A stretch of 64,000 bases of DNA from Styela clava (Eukaryota > Chordata > Ascidiacea > Stolidobranchia > Styelidae), in assembly GCF_964204865.1 (NCBI RefSeq), contig NC_135259.1:15076974-15140973 (forward strand), read 5' to 3'. Shown in pieces: positions 48,246 through 60,302 of the stretch. Position 1 is the first letter of the stretch, and the number at the start of each line of letters is the position of its first letter. The notes below the pieces were generated by a model. That model saw only the letters and a program-made list of their open reading frames with translations, made no database searches and was not told the DNA's origin. A program made the translations under genes and the position numbers.

Positions 48246-48963
48246 ATGTTAGTTCTTAGCCAGGACATTTCTCCAGTTGAATGTCGGACATTGAAGATCA
48301 GTTCACCAATACGGTAAGTCAATTAGATTTCTGTTATTTTTAGCTGGTTGAATTGAAGACGTTCTCCATTTCTTTGGGTTCCAGCTACTTTTAAAGAGTT
48401 GATATAGTTTCACAAATTATTCATTTAAAAAAATAAATCCTGGGTGATAATTAATAAGATTCCAATAAAAATTTTCTTCATCGAGGAATCGAAAACACAT
48501 AAAGTTTGCCATAGTTCAAGCACCATTATACCAACCTCATCGTGTATTAAGTGATTCAGTTGAAAGTCGTTTATTTTACATTTTGCAGGTTAAGCACACA
48601 GCCACCATTCTACGCATGGGAACGGAAAAAGCGCAGTGTGGAAACTGATGTAAATTTGCAGATAAAAGGTGATGACATTTTGATTGATATTGTTAGTCTT
48701 GAAAGTCTAAATTTTATTTAAAAAAAATTATTTAAGGCACTACTATGTGAATTATTTGAAAGTACGAGTTATGGCTGAAAGAGTTCTCAGTTCTGCATCA
48801 AGAAAATATTATGATCGTATCTCCAACGTTCAAAATCTGAAGCTCAGTAGCCTACTATGTCGTGGAAATCTCCATTCTCGTTAATAGTATCTTGTAAGTT
48901 TAAACACATTCACCTTTTGTTACAGAAAGAGAGAACACGGTCATTGGACAAGCAAAAGGTTAA
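48246..48963 (+). CDS. Peptide precursor member B2, normal start codon deleted
   Basis: Exons end 48313, 48589-48668 and 48926-48963; sequence matches B3 closely. An 8-bp deletion before 'aagaatatcgcaattt' removes the ATG that B3 uses (58509). The first ATG left, at 48246, drops eleven signal-peptide residues and leaves MLVLSQDISP, too weak to be a sure signal. Exon 2 (PPFYAWERKKRSV) and the last exon (ending IGQAKG) are intact. Probably a recent loss of function or reduced secretion. Confidence 0.65.
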
Positions 48964-50374
48964 GAAGTATCACTGAACAATCGGATTCACAACGTTATGG
49001 CGGGTTTCTGAATTAAACATAAATTGCATAAACTAATCGAACTATTGTTTGGTCTATTGAGTGGAGGGATGAAAATCTAGTTTTGGTATTTGTAAATTCA
49101 TCTTGTGACTATGTGATATAACCGCTTATCACTGTCGCTTTTTAATTTTTGAATTTATTTTTCGTTAATGCTTCACACAGTTTGCCATTTTCAGTCCGAA
49201 AAACGGCGAGTCATAATTTTTACTGGCGCAACCAACTATTTTCAGGAACGAGCGGAATCTTACCGGTTAGGCATTGTCCACCTAATTTATCACATCATGC
49301 GTTCGAGATATTTGATTTGCGATGAAGCATAATTGCAGTCATAGTGCTCTAATCCAGATAGACCACTATCGCAATATTATATAAATATTTACCTAGAAGT
49401 GTAATTCGTATGCTTTATCTTTGTGTCGGTGATGCATTAGATAGAGTTTGGAACGAGATTTGAAACACTTTAAATAGACACTTTGAGGCAGGGGGGCACA
49501 ACTTCTATAAGCATACGTACAAAAGTTTCCAAAATAATCTTGTCGCGTGCAACGTCACGTTCGAATAATTGATGGTATTGTAAAGGAACTTCAGAAAAAC
49601 ACATGTTAATGAAAAAGTATCCACTCAAACAATTTGATGTTATTAAGACGTTTTTGAAGGCGACTTGAGTTTTTTTATTATATAAACGTAAGGTATTAGG
49701 ATTTATTATAAATAGAAGAATTATTTATTTCCAAACCGTTAGCGTGCCACGTCCGAACATATGATGTGCCACTTTGGGCCCGCGTGCCCCGCGTCGTGCA
49801 CCCTCGCTTTATGGGAACAGGGTAAGTGGAAAGAATTAAACACATCGGATTATATTGGTAAAAACTTTCCGTATAGAGATTTGACAATCCAGGACCTCTA
49901 ACGATAAAATCCTTTCTGGGAAAGACGAGATCGGAAAGTTCAGACAAATATAGCTTGCTATTATAGGTATTGCAGTACTTCGGACCATGATTCGTGGAAT
50001 GGTAGAGTTGTAAGCAAGCGTCCTTAAAATTTAATGAGTAAAATGTTAAAAATCCTTCTGTGAGATCACAAAAAAACGCTATTAAAATGCTGATTCAATC
50101 TTGCCCTCAACAAAAAGGAAAGTGGTGACAGCTGTAGGTGTTTTGCTTTTGCATTGTATAAGAAATTCATATGAGCTATGCGCTTACCGTTTGATATGTA
50201 AAGGGAAATATAATTGTCATTATCAATGCAAATTAAAATGGGTTGTCGATGATTTTATCTCATATTTCTTTGTTAATAAATTTAGCAATTATATGTTTGT
50301 GGATGTTAGAGTTTTATATAGGAAAATCAGGAGTAACTTAAACATCAGATGGTTCAATATCAACATGAATCATT

Positions 50375-50560
50375 TTCCCACCTCCATTACCAGTTTGTCT
50401 GTATCCTCACTCGTCATTGGTTCTAGCTAGACCGTGACGCTCAAGATTGTCCAGTTTGGAGCGCCTTTCATGCCCCTCAACTTTTTCAGTTGTGTAAAAG
50501 GGTTCCTCCTCAAGCTCGTAAACACGGTCTTCCAGCTTACGAATTATGAATCTTGCTAGG
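50375..50560 (-). mobile_element. LINE ORF1-like fragment
   Basis: On the minus strand the translation runs KLEDRVYELEEEPFYTTEK, then ERRSKLDNLERHGLARTNDE. This is a coiled coil followed by the R-R-x-N-L-x-x-H-G-L motif typical of ORF1 proteins of non-LTR retrotransposons. A frameshift ends it, with the frame resuming at EDTDKLVMEV. It lies in DNA present only in duplication copy 1. Confidence 0.6.
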
Positions 50561-51571
50561 AAGATATCTCATCAATCACACATATTTGATTGAAATGTTT
50601 GCGACTATTTAACCAAGGGGGTTCAACATCTCGCTTGTATATATAGAATGTTGAATTGGCAATAATTTTTGAGTGAGATTATTGTGGTATTCTAAGGTAG
50701 ATTTAGACATGTTGGCCATAATCAAACGGGGAATAATGAATAATGTGTCGCTCATGGGCTGTGACTGATGTTTCATTTAGAAGTTGGTCCGTCTCTGTTT
50801 CGTTCATACTGTAAGTCGGACGAGAACTAAGAACTATAATTTTCATAGGATTGTTTCTTGTACTTATACAAAAAGTAAATAATAACAAATAATACATATT
50901 ACTAACTTTTTAAAACACAATATTGTTAAATATTAAATGATAGACTTGTCGATTATTATGAAAATTATGTTTCAAATTTTTTGTTTCTGATTTTTTTTTT
51001 GTTATTTGCTGGTACAAAGACTGTCATCAGCGTATGCTTCTTCATGTACTTTTGCAATAAATGGATATTGGAAGTATCGCTATTTACATTCTTTCAGAAC
51101 GATTCCCGCCAGAGTTGAATTTCGGTTCTGTTCGTACAATGGTTTTACGGCTTAAAATCAGTAGTATAGTAATCCTATCTGTAGGTTTGCATTGAATTTG
51201 ATAAAACCAGAATCTGCGAAACATATTCCAAAAAGGAAAAAAATATTATGTGATCAATTTTTCATATAGTGAGTATAAGTATTAAAAATGAGTAATGATG
51301 AAAAAAAAAACAATATTGTGTAATTAATTTTATTTTGTCGATAAACAGGAGCGAGGAAAGATGATATAACTTTGACGTCTGGGACTTAACAGTGGGGTAT
51401 TTCATATTATGAGATCTGTCATATAGTGCCTTTCTTGAAAACGAGTAAAGTACTTTTTACGCTTTTTATATAAACATTTACCTTATTTTAATATTTTGAG
51501 ATAGAAAGTGAAAAACGTTAAGCTAGAAAAATTACAATACCGAACTATATTTCAAAAGAATGGTGCTAAAT

Positions 51572-51760
51572 TCAGACAAACATGAAATTATCATGAACGC
51601 ACATATATCCGTCAATGTCCGATATTTCTACAAAAAGTTGTTTCTTCAATAAAATGACAAAAAATTATTTTAATTCAACAATATTATTATGTTACCTCGT
51701 TGTTCTGGCTGATCTACAATTGATCTTTTTCGCTTTCCTTTCCACCCCGGAGTAGCCATT
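51572..51760 (-). CDS. Peptide precursor member D2 (exons 2 and 3; exon 1 not located)
   Basis: Exon 51760-51696 (65 nt, phases 2 in and 1 out) encodes MATPGWKGKRKRSIV and a short Gln/Glu-rich run. Exon 51627-51572 follows a good acceptor and ends MFV-stop. It has the full family core, with Gly before the basic run. No signal-peptide exon could be found with confidence between 51760 and A2. A minus-strand frame in the SINE at 52037-51827 could join in phase but looks repeat-derived. The gene may therefore be truncated. Confidence 0.55.
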
Positions 51761-51825
51761 CTGAGCGCGAACGATCATAAATAATTTGAAAGTGGCTTTG
51801 ATTTTCGGTATACCACACTTATTTA

Positions 51826-52045
51826 TACCTCTTGCTCCGAACAAAACACCATGCAATCAACCACTCATATCTCACTTTTATTTGGAAGAGCCAGAATTTT
51901 TGAGGTTCTACATTGCCTGCCCAATTTTTACACTTTGGATGGGATGGGGTCATGGAATTTGAATCCGAGATGTGTGATCTACGACGCCCACAGAGCAAAG
52001 TATAAAGCTTTAACCGCAAGGCCATCGCGCTGCACAAGATTTAAT
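51826..52045 (-). mobile_element. Second type of tRNA-derived SINE (in copy 2)
   Basis: Counterpart of 40015-40245, with the same tRNA-like head on the minus strand but a more degraded B-box (ggattcaaattcc). It predates the duplication because it is present in both copies. Confidence 0.55.
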
Positions 52046-52657
52046 ACGTAATCTTGATGACTTGAAGAAGTACTCATTATGGAATCATTACCAATAGGTC
52101 ATTTCAAATTCAATTTGGAAAATTATGTTAAATACCGCCATTATCCAAATCACTCATTCATAATTGCATCATGAAAGCATTAGGCCTTTAGAAGTTAATG
52201 GATACGAAATTTATAAATTGAAACTGCACTACTTCAAAAATCATTTGGAAGTTTGAGCCTCTTTATGCTACGATCGCAGTTTTTTGTGATATGGGGTTTG
52301 TTCTGTTGTAGGATTATTTCTTTCTTTTTAATGGGATACGTGATGAATAATTCAGATTAGATTACCACTGTTAAATTAGTATATTTCGTAGGGTCGGTAC
52401 CACTGTTAAAAAGAATGGGACCCCATTCCGTTTCCATCAAGATAAACTGTAATTTCATACTTTTGAATCCTTTTCCGAATAGCAGATATATAATTTACTT
52501 AGCTGTCCTACGAGAATGCGATTGTTTATAACTTTGTGAGCGAATAATGAGCGATCTTTTCTCAAAATAAGGCGTGTTTAAAATCATTTATAATACAATT
52601 TCAAATTCTATTTTTGCTAAACAGCGTTTTAGGAGTAAAGTTAGCATTGAAGCATAC

Positions 52658-53195
52658 ATGGCTGCGAGGATATGGATTTTCGTTTTGGCGATGTGCGTTG
52701 CAGTATTGTTAGGACCTCAAAAAGGCAAGGCAGAAGATTCATTTCCTGGACCAGAATCAAGGTAATTTACTAAAAAAATATTTTAAAATCTCCAAATGTT
52801 GATTCCTGTTTCTTAGTTTTCGAGAAAATCCGAATCTCAATGCAATTTGAACGATTGTTTTTTTTTTTCTCAATCGGATTCATCATCCGTTGTTTCAATT
52901 GTTGATGATTTAATTAAGAATACCAGGCGGAGAAGTGCCATGGAGTGGAAAAAAGAAAAGATCTGTTAAAGATGATTTGAATGATATAGGTGAGACTTTT
53001 ATTAATGTTTATGTTGTATTTTTGCTGATACTGAAAAGAGATGCAGGAGTAGCCCAACTGCATGTGAAGCAGATACTCGCGCATACTTTTGACAGACTTT
53101 GTATATGAATTTTGCTTTAAATAAGTCACTTTTTTTCCAAACATGTGTTTTCTGTTTCAGATATGGATATTATTCTGTTTGGTGATATTGATTAA
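52658..53195 (+). CDS. Secreted W-x-G-KKKR peptide precursor, member A2
   Basis: Exons 52658-52761, 52919-52989 and 53161-53195, phases 2 and 1, 69 residues. Identical to A1 in the signal peptide and core; it differs only at the first residue encoded across the last junction (Asp for Glu59). An upstream in-frame stop (TAA near 52567) shows that translation starts at 52658. AATAAA occurs at 53352-53357. Conservation of the protein between duplicates is expected from their youth and is not by itself evidence of selection. Confidence 0.75.
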
Positions 53196-55664
53196 CACGC
53201 CTAGAAGGAATCAGTAACTTCACTTTAGTCGGGCGACTATACATAAACGAATTGCAAGATATCTACAACAAAACGAATCAACGACGTTATGGCACTTTTT
53301 ATTTTGATTTTAATTTTACGTAGTTGTGTAAGTTGTTTGTTTGGAACATAAAATAAATTTTTATCACGTTACGTTTGTGCTTGATAGCATCACAATATAG
53401 CAGTAAGAATGCGAAGGCAATAAGATAGAAATGAACAAAAACATTTCAACAAATAAGGGATATTGTTGACAAGGTCCTATCAACTATTAGTAAAGTTAAC
53501 GTACCAGATGCATAGTTTTACCGCCTTATCAGTATGTTGAATATCGTTATCATTGCAACAATCGCAGACAATCCTGGAATATTGTGCACGATTCTTCGAG
53601 GGGTTACAAATGCAAATAGGGACTTCACTACAACGTCGTTGAATGAAATGGAATTCCATATTGAAATTCTAATTTTTCAACCGTGTTATTCCATGTTAGT
53701 ATAAGTCAATATTTATTTTTCATGGTTTGCCTTGATGTGTGAATAAAATTTGTCTCGTGATTGCCATCTGACTAACATAAGAAAGAACAGCCTGTTTATC
53801 AGATGATTACGAGAGGACGCAGACGGTGCAAATTATCTGCGTGGTGCTGCTTTTACAGTGGAATGAATATATTACAAAAATTTCAACTTTCCTTTTGAGA
53901 GAGGAAAGTCGATAACACAACTGTATGGCTTAGCAAATTGCAGACTCGCTATGTCAAGGGCTTGCTACTTAATTATCCCATGGACATAGGAACGATATAG
54001 TACAAAAAGAATAATACTAATCTTATCTCATAATCATTTCCACCGCATCTCCAACTTACAAGAGACAAAGAGGCTTTATTTACTAAGAATATCACGAGCT
54101 GATTGATTTGTAATATTAGCTATTCATGTGAGACACATAGCCTACCGATGCACCTAAGTCTGGTGGTTGGAATCAAGAATGGCAAATTGGAACCGATAGG
54201 CACATTTAGCTGAGAGAAAGTTATATGGATGCTCTCCACTCTTGGTCATGGGGCGATTAAATAATAAACTGTTCTGCAGATTGCTGTAAAATTTTTATGA
54301 ACTAACTCAATCGTTTCAAAATCGTTGTCTCCAAGAAGATATTGCCTTTAGCCAGTGATAAGATTCAAAATTGGTTTGAAAAATAGAATGAAAATGAAAA
54401 AAAATGAAAAATAGGTTTTTGTTCATATCGAACTCAATAACGACAAGTTTCCTCATTTTTCGTAGTGGGCTTGTTTAACAAACATGTCCATCATTGTTTG
54501 GATTTCGAGAAGGATTCGTGGACCCTCGTGTTGGTCTCTGTAGCATTTTTCAGGCTTTACTTTTGAGTGTTGTACCGTCGGCTGATTCAATTGGATGTTT
54601 TCTATTGACAGTTCCAGTCTTTTATCCTGTAGTCAATGCAATTACGAACTTCCCGTATATCTTGGCACACAACCACTTTTCATTTATTCTGGAGACCTTT
54701 TATCACGCTAAAAACCAATACATCACCCCCCCCCCCCCCCGTAACCCAGATGCTATTGGGCTATTGGAACCGTATATCCATCGCTACTCATAATTGTCGT
54801 CAGTGGCGATAAACCCCGAACTCATTTCCGAGTGCCTTATTTTAGGCTCTCAGCTGTTGCTTTAAACGATTCTGCTAGAAATCTGTTCAAATACATATAT
54901 ATGTCCACTTTTTGTTTCAAATATCTTGCGAATCAAATTGAACAACGGTATAATATATGCAATGAAAGTTCACTAAAATAGCAATATCCAAATTAAAATT
55001 AAAAATTTTTGAACAAATTTTTAGGTAATGTATATCAAAATCCTTATACTAGCAAAAAATCTTATTTAAAAATTCAATAAACAGTATGCAATTTTAATTT
55101 TCGCATCGAAAGGAAAAACGAAATGTGTCTCAAACATCTTTTGAATGCGTCCACTGATTTACTCGAGAACCTCCGCCTCTATAAAAAGAGCGATATCTGT
55201 AAGAAAAAAAGTGATACATTCAATTAATAGTGAAGTGGAAAGAATAAGATTTTAAAATTTGTCAACATGGCAGTGCAAAATATATTCGATAAACCTAAAA
55301 TAATTAGCTTACCGGCTACAATTAATCAAATTTTGTTTATAAAAAAGTAGATTTAATTTAAAATTTGTCTCTCTTTTTCTATTAATTCAATAGAATATCC
55401 AATACCATTTTAATAAATTGATATTGGAACTTTTTAGGAAGCCTGTGCACCACTGTAAATACTTAATTCCAAATTCTCAATAGTTTCCTCAATGTTTAGC
55501 ATTATTGCGCAATAGAAGACTTGGGACACATACTATTTTTTTTAACAAAGTGGTTTATATAAAGCTTATGTGGAATTCTCCATTGCCAACAAAGCAAAAA
55601 TACAATTAGATCTTCCTTTGTAAAATGACCCAGCAGGAATGTATAAAAGTAATTTTGCACGCGC
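53196..55664. other. Spacer A2 to F2
   Basis: Near-identical to 41374-43824. The ~100-codon frame (about 54494-54793) is kept despite a shorter poly-C tract. No other feature. Confidence 0.5.
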
Positions 55665-56100
55665 CTGAATTTTCATCATTGTCTACTGTGGATCTCCTTT
55701 TCTTTTTTCCAAGCCACGCCGGGGCTACTGGGTGTCTAAAATGCAATTTTTTATTATTATATGAACATATTGTTGCAATATATTACATAGTTTGATTTCA
55801 TTTCATCAAAAAAAATACCAGAAATTACAAAGTTTGTCATTATGAATCATCTATTTGCTGACATCTATTGAAACCAGAAAAAGTTGAGACAAACTATGAA
55901 AACTTGAACTATAAAACTTATTTAAAATGTGGATAGAATGCAATGTAAATTGGTTGATACTTCCCGAAAAAATCGAAAAATCACCACCTTGAATAAACTA
56001 TGCCATGAACAGCCGACTCTCCATCCTTGTCATTGCAATTGGTGATGTGGATGAACATAAAGCAATAAAGTACACAGATGAAAAAAAGTTCTACTTTCAT
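55665..56100 (-). CDS. Secreted W-x-G-KKKR peptide precursor, member F2 (3' end unclear)
   Basis: Copy of F1. Exon 1 56100-55988 (one residue changed in the signal peptide, Phe5 to Leu) and exon 2 55735-55665, with the same PAWLGKKKRRS core and the same AG|GC at the expected donor. The upstream flank lacks both the hAT element and the 160-bp segment found near F1. Confidence 0.65.
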
Positions 56101-58508
56101 ACTCTTGTTCTCACTTTCAAGTTTAATGTTAAAACAAAATAATGATTAGTACTCAAAATACAAAATATAATTTAGACCACTGCACGAACTTTCTATTTTA
56201 AATTGGCCTTTAGGAACATCAAACGTTTACATTATTACTTTGAAGGACTTTGACGGGACGTTCTGCTAGAAATTAAAAATGCTTACGAAAACGCAAATTC
56301 AATGAAATATAAACGAAAATTGAAAATAATTTTTTAGAACAAGGTATGAAAATGGCGGACAAAACGAATCCTCCTTTTCCGCCAATATAACCGTGGATGA
56401 GCGTAAATTGGCAGGATCAACTCATTGCAAGCTATAGCGACAGCAAATGCGTTTCAACTTGAATAACTCCGACCGGACATTTTAAATTCCACAAAACATA
56501 ACAAGGTAAGAAGAATATCGGTCGTAAACATTTGATTCCTGGCAATAATTTAGCATTCACATATAATATATTACGAATTACTGTAATTATAAACCGTTCA
56601 CGTTGTTTTCACAAGTTTTATCAGATTCATTCATTGCAAAAAACTTGATCAAAAATGAGTAAAATCTCCCATCACTGACTTGATATTGCTGATTTCATTG
56701 AGCTATTAGATTAGCGGTTTGTTCCTATCCATTAACTGTAGATGATCTAGCGTGACCAACTAGTTAACTGTTAAATATCGAATTAGATAATTTCAAGTTC
56801 TGTAGCAAAGACACTGTCACTGATTCTCTGTCGAATAATTAAATTTATACACGTCCTAGCGGTGACATAAAACTTTTCTATCTATAGTATCCCCTATAAG
56901 AAATGAAATGAGTAAATTTTGCTCAGAATACTCCGAGAAAAATGAAAGTAATCGCATTTAAATTTTTGTAGAAGTTTATAATATAAGTATATCTTGTATC
57001 GATATGTGAGAGTAAGTAGGCTACAACATAGTCAATGACAAATATCAACAAAGTGAATCAACGCAAATTTGAATAAGATGAACTTGCTTAAGTAGGTAAT
57101 AAGAATGAAATTTTTGATAATCATTGCTACAAACAATTAAATGCTGCTTATTATTTAATAGATACTAGAGTTTAAATTGATGCTACTTATTCAAAATCAT
57201 TTGCCAACCCAATATACGAAAAAGCAAAAATCATCTTTACAAAAATTCAATCAGTCTCTGACACTTGAAAATTTCCATTTCACTTTGTTTTAGTTTTAGT
57301 AGGATGATTAGGCTCATCGATTCAATTATTCCCTTTTTCTGTATTGATTTAATTGCAAAGTTCCACATTTACCTTGCCATGAGGCAGAATCATGTAATGA
57401 CTGGAAAATAGGTACAAACAATTAATTTCACTCAGACCTAACAGTTGAACTGCAATATTACCAAAATGATATTGAATCTTAATTGAAGGTTAATTTCTCT
57501 TCTTCTGTTTAAATTATTATTAAGAACTGGCCTATTCTAACAAAAAACTGCTACCTAATTAGACAGAGAGTAACTGATTTTTGGACATTCTGAAATATAC
57601 TTTAAAAAAAAATGCTTGCCAATTCTAGAACATTTTGTCTCTCATTAATTAAATTAATAGTATATAGGTAATGTTCTACTAAAGATAGAAGATAAATAAA
57701 ACACAATAAAAGTGGTAAAGTGGGTAAATCGTACAAGAGTATTGTCGGGTCTCAAAACGAAGTATGTGTATTGAAATTTGCGATGGCACAATCTGTTAAA
57801 TATGAATAATGCCTTTTAGAGCAATGAAATCATTTACTTGAACAAAAAAAGATTTGAGATGAGACTGCAAAAATTATTTTTAGGAAGTGCTAATCGTACA
57901 TGTTCTACAAGAGTGTGATTTGAAAAAATATTCAAATTTATTTTTTGTCCAATGTATAGCAAAACTTGTTTGACTCGAATTAAAAACTGTGAGTAATGGC
58001 AATTGGGATCAATATCAATTTGAAGGATAATATTCGCATTTCGCATTAATATCATCAATTGAATTTAAATATCATGATTTCGAATCATTCTTGTAGACGA
58101 GGTAGAAAATGTACTACTTTAAACACTAGAACAAGTGTTTGTGCTTATGGACAGATTTATGCTTGAAAAATTATGGTTAATTATGACTGCACGAGTCAAC
58201 AAGGCATTTATATCTCAAGAGACTTACTTAAATGGTTTCATATCGAAAACTTCGATCAAAAATTTGATATTTTTTGCTATGCTAATCTTGAGATTATTGC
58301 AATTACCATGAATATTTAAATAAATGATCGTCAATGCCATATATAAATCGCTTCAGAAACGCATCCAAATCCAGTCAACACATTCCTTGTCTTGTATGAA
58401 GACAAAAAACCTCATAAAAATAATTTGCCTGAAATCGACATAAATTGAACTTCTTGTGTATATTACAGTATAAATTTTTCTGAGCATCTCCAAGATTAGA
58501 AAACTAAG

Positions 58509-59252
58509 ATGAAGAATATCGCAATTTTTCTTGCTGTAGTCATGTTAGTTCTTAGCCAGGACATTTCTCCAGTTGAATGTCGGACATTGAAGATCAGTTC
58601 ACCAATACGGTAAGTCAATTAGATTTCTGTTATATTTAGCTGGTTGAGTTAATGACGTTCTCCATTTCTTTGGGTCTCGGCTACTTTGAACAGTTGATAT
58701 AGTTTCACAAATTATTCATTGCAAAAGGAATCCTGGGTGATAATTAATGAGATTCAAATATAAATTTTCTTCATCGAGAAATCGAAAACCCATAAAGTTT
58801 GCCATAGTTTAAGCACCATTATACCAACCTCATCGTGTATTAAGTGATTCAGTTGAAAGTCGTTTATTTTACATTTTGCAGGTTAAGCACACAGCCACCA
58901 TTCTACGCATGGGAACGGAAAAAGCGCAGTGTGGAAACTGATGTAAATTTGCAGATAAAAGGTGATGACATTTTAATTGATATTGTTAGACTTGGAAGTC
59001 TAAGTTTTATTTTAAAAAAATTCTTCAAGGCACTATTATGTAAATTTTTCGAAAGTACAAGTTATGGCTGAAAGAGTTCTCAGTTCTGATCAAGAAAATA
59101 TTATGATCGTATCTCCAACGTTCAAAATCTGAAGCTCAGCGTACTATGTCGTGGAAATCTCCATTCTCGATAATATTATCTTGTAAGTTTAAACACATTC
59201 ACCTTTTGTTACAGAAAGAGAGAACACGGTCATTGGACAAGCAAAAGGTTAA
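58509..59252 (+). CDS. Secreted W-x-R-KKR peptide precursor, member B3
   Basis: Exons 58509-58609, 58882-58961 and 59215-59252, phases 2 and 1, 72 residues. Signal peptide 1-24 or so (MKNIAIFLAVVMLVLSQDIS). Then a segment with one Cys, PPFYAWERKKRSV at 39-51, and a 23-residue tail ending IGQAKG. This subfamily keeps Pro, Trp and the basic site but has Arg instead of Gly before the Lys run, so amidation is not predicted. It is the intact reference for B1 and B2. Confidence 0.75.
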
Positions 59253-60166
59253 GAAGTATCACTGAACAATCGGATTCACAATGTTATGGCGGGTTTCGGA
59301 ATTAAACATAAATTGCATAAACAAATCGTACTATTGTTTGGTCTATTGAGTGGAGGGATGAAAATCTAGTTTTGGTATTTGTAAATTCATTTTGTGACTA
59401 TGTGATATAACCGCTTATCACTGTCGCTTTTTAATTTTTGATTTTATTTTTCGTTAAAGCTTCACACAGCTTGCCATTTTCATTTTCGCTTCATGGAAAC
59501 AGGGTAAGTGGAAAGAATTAAAGAACTCCGGAATATATTGGTGAAAACTTCCCGCATAGAGATTTGACAATCCAGGACCTCTAACAATAAAATCCTTTCT
59601 GGGAAAGACGAAAGCAGAAAGTTCAGACAAATATAGCTTGTTATTATAGATATTGCAGTACCTCGGACCATGATTCGTGGAATGGTAGAGGTTTAAGCAA
59701 GCGTCCTCAAAATTTAATGAGTAAAAATGTTAAAAATCTTACTGTGAGATCACGAAAAAAAAAGCTATTGGAATGCTGCTTCAATCTAATTAAAAAGTTA
59801 TTGCCGTCAACAAAAATGATAGTGGTGACAGCTGTGGGTGTTTTTTTTTTGCATTGGATAAGACATTTGATTCATATGAGCTATGCGCTTACTGTTTGAT
59901 ATTTAAAGGTAAATATCAGTGTCATTAACAATGCAAATTAAAATGAGATGTCGATGATTTTATTTCATATTTCCTTGTTAGTAAATTTGGCAAAAAATTT
60001 TTTGTTTGTTGGTACAAAGACTGTCATCAGCGTATGCTTCTTCATGTACTTTTGCAATAAATGGATAGTGGAAGTATCGCTATTTTCATTCATTCAAACG
60101 ATTCCCGCCAGGGTTGAATTTCGGTTCTGTTCGTATATACAATGGTTTTACGGCTTAAAATCAGAA

Positions 60167-60302
60167 AAGCACTCTTAGAACTCGAAGAACGACTACGTGG
60201 TATTAATAGGGTACATCTCAAATCTCCTGATGCCCCTTTTCTCGCATTTTGTATGAGCTTATATTAATTAATTGCTGGAATCGGATTTGATGAGACCTAG
60301 GG
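60167..60302. other. Right flank of the duplication
   Basis: Single-copy sequence between the end of the tandem duplication and an hAT element. It ends with the left target duplication acctaggg. Confidence 0.5.

Larger units (their letters stand above)
39370..51162 (+). repeat. Large tandem duplication, copy 1 (11.8 kb)
   Basis: Direct copy of 51163-60166; homology begins at 'tatagtaatc' and 'tgtaggtttgca' in both and runs, apart from indels, to 'ggttttacggcttaaaatca'. It carries D1(-), A1(+), F1(-), B2(+). Extra material relative to copy 2: a 1.4-kb hAT element (45203-46611), about 160 bp near 44.78-44.93 kb, about 600 bp at 49.2-49.8 kb, and about 730 bp at 50.29-51.01 kb that includes a LINE fragment. 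Confidence 0.95.
51163..60166 (+). repeat. Large tandem duplication, copy 2 (9.0 kb)
   Basis: Abuts copy 1 directly. It carries D2(-), A2(+), F2(-), B3(+) in the same order and spacing as copy 1 once copy-1-specific insertions are removed. Intergenic spacers are almost as similar as the exons, so the event is recent. This copy preserves intact versions of members that are damaged in copy 1. Confidence 0.95.

Noticed and set aside
50703-50897. 64-codon minus-strand frame starting with a signal-like stretch
   Set aside because: A related but frame-broken segment occurs at 31440-31560, the sequence is missing from duplication copy 2, and no family core follows. Not supported as a gene.
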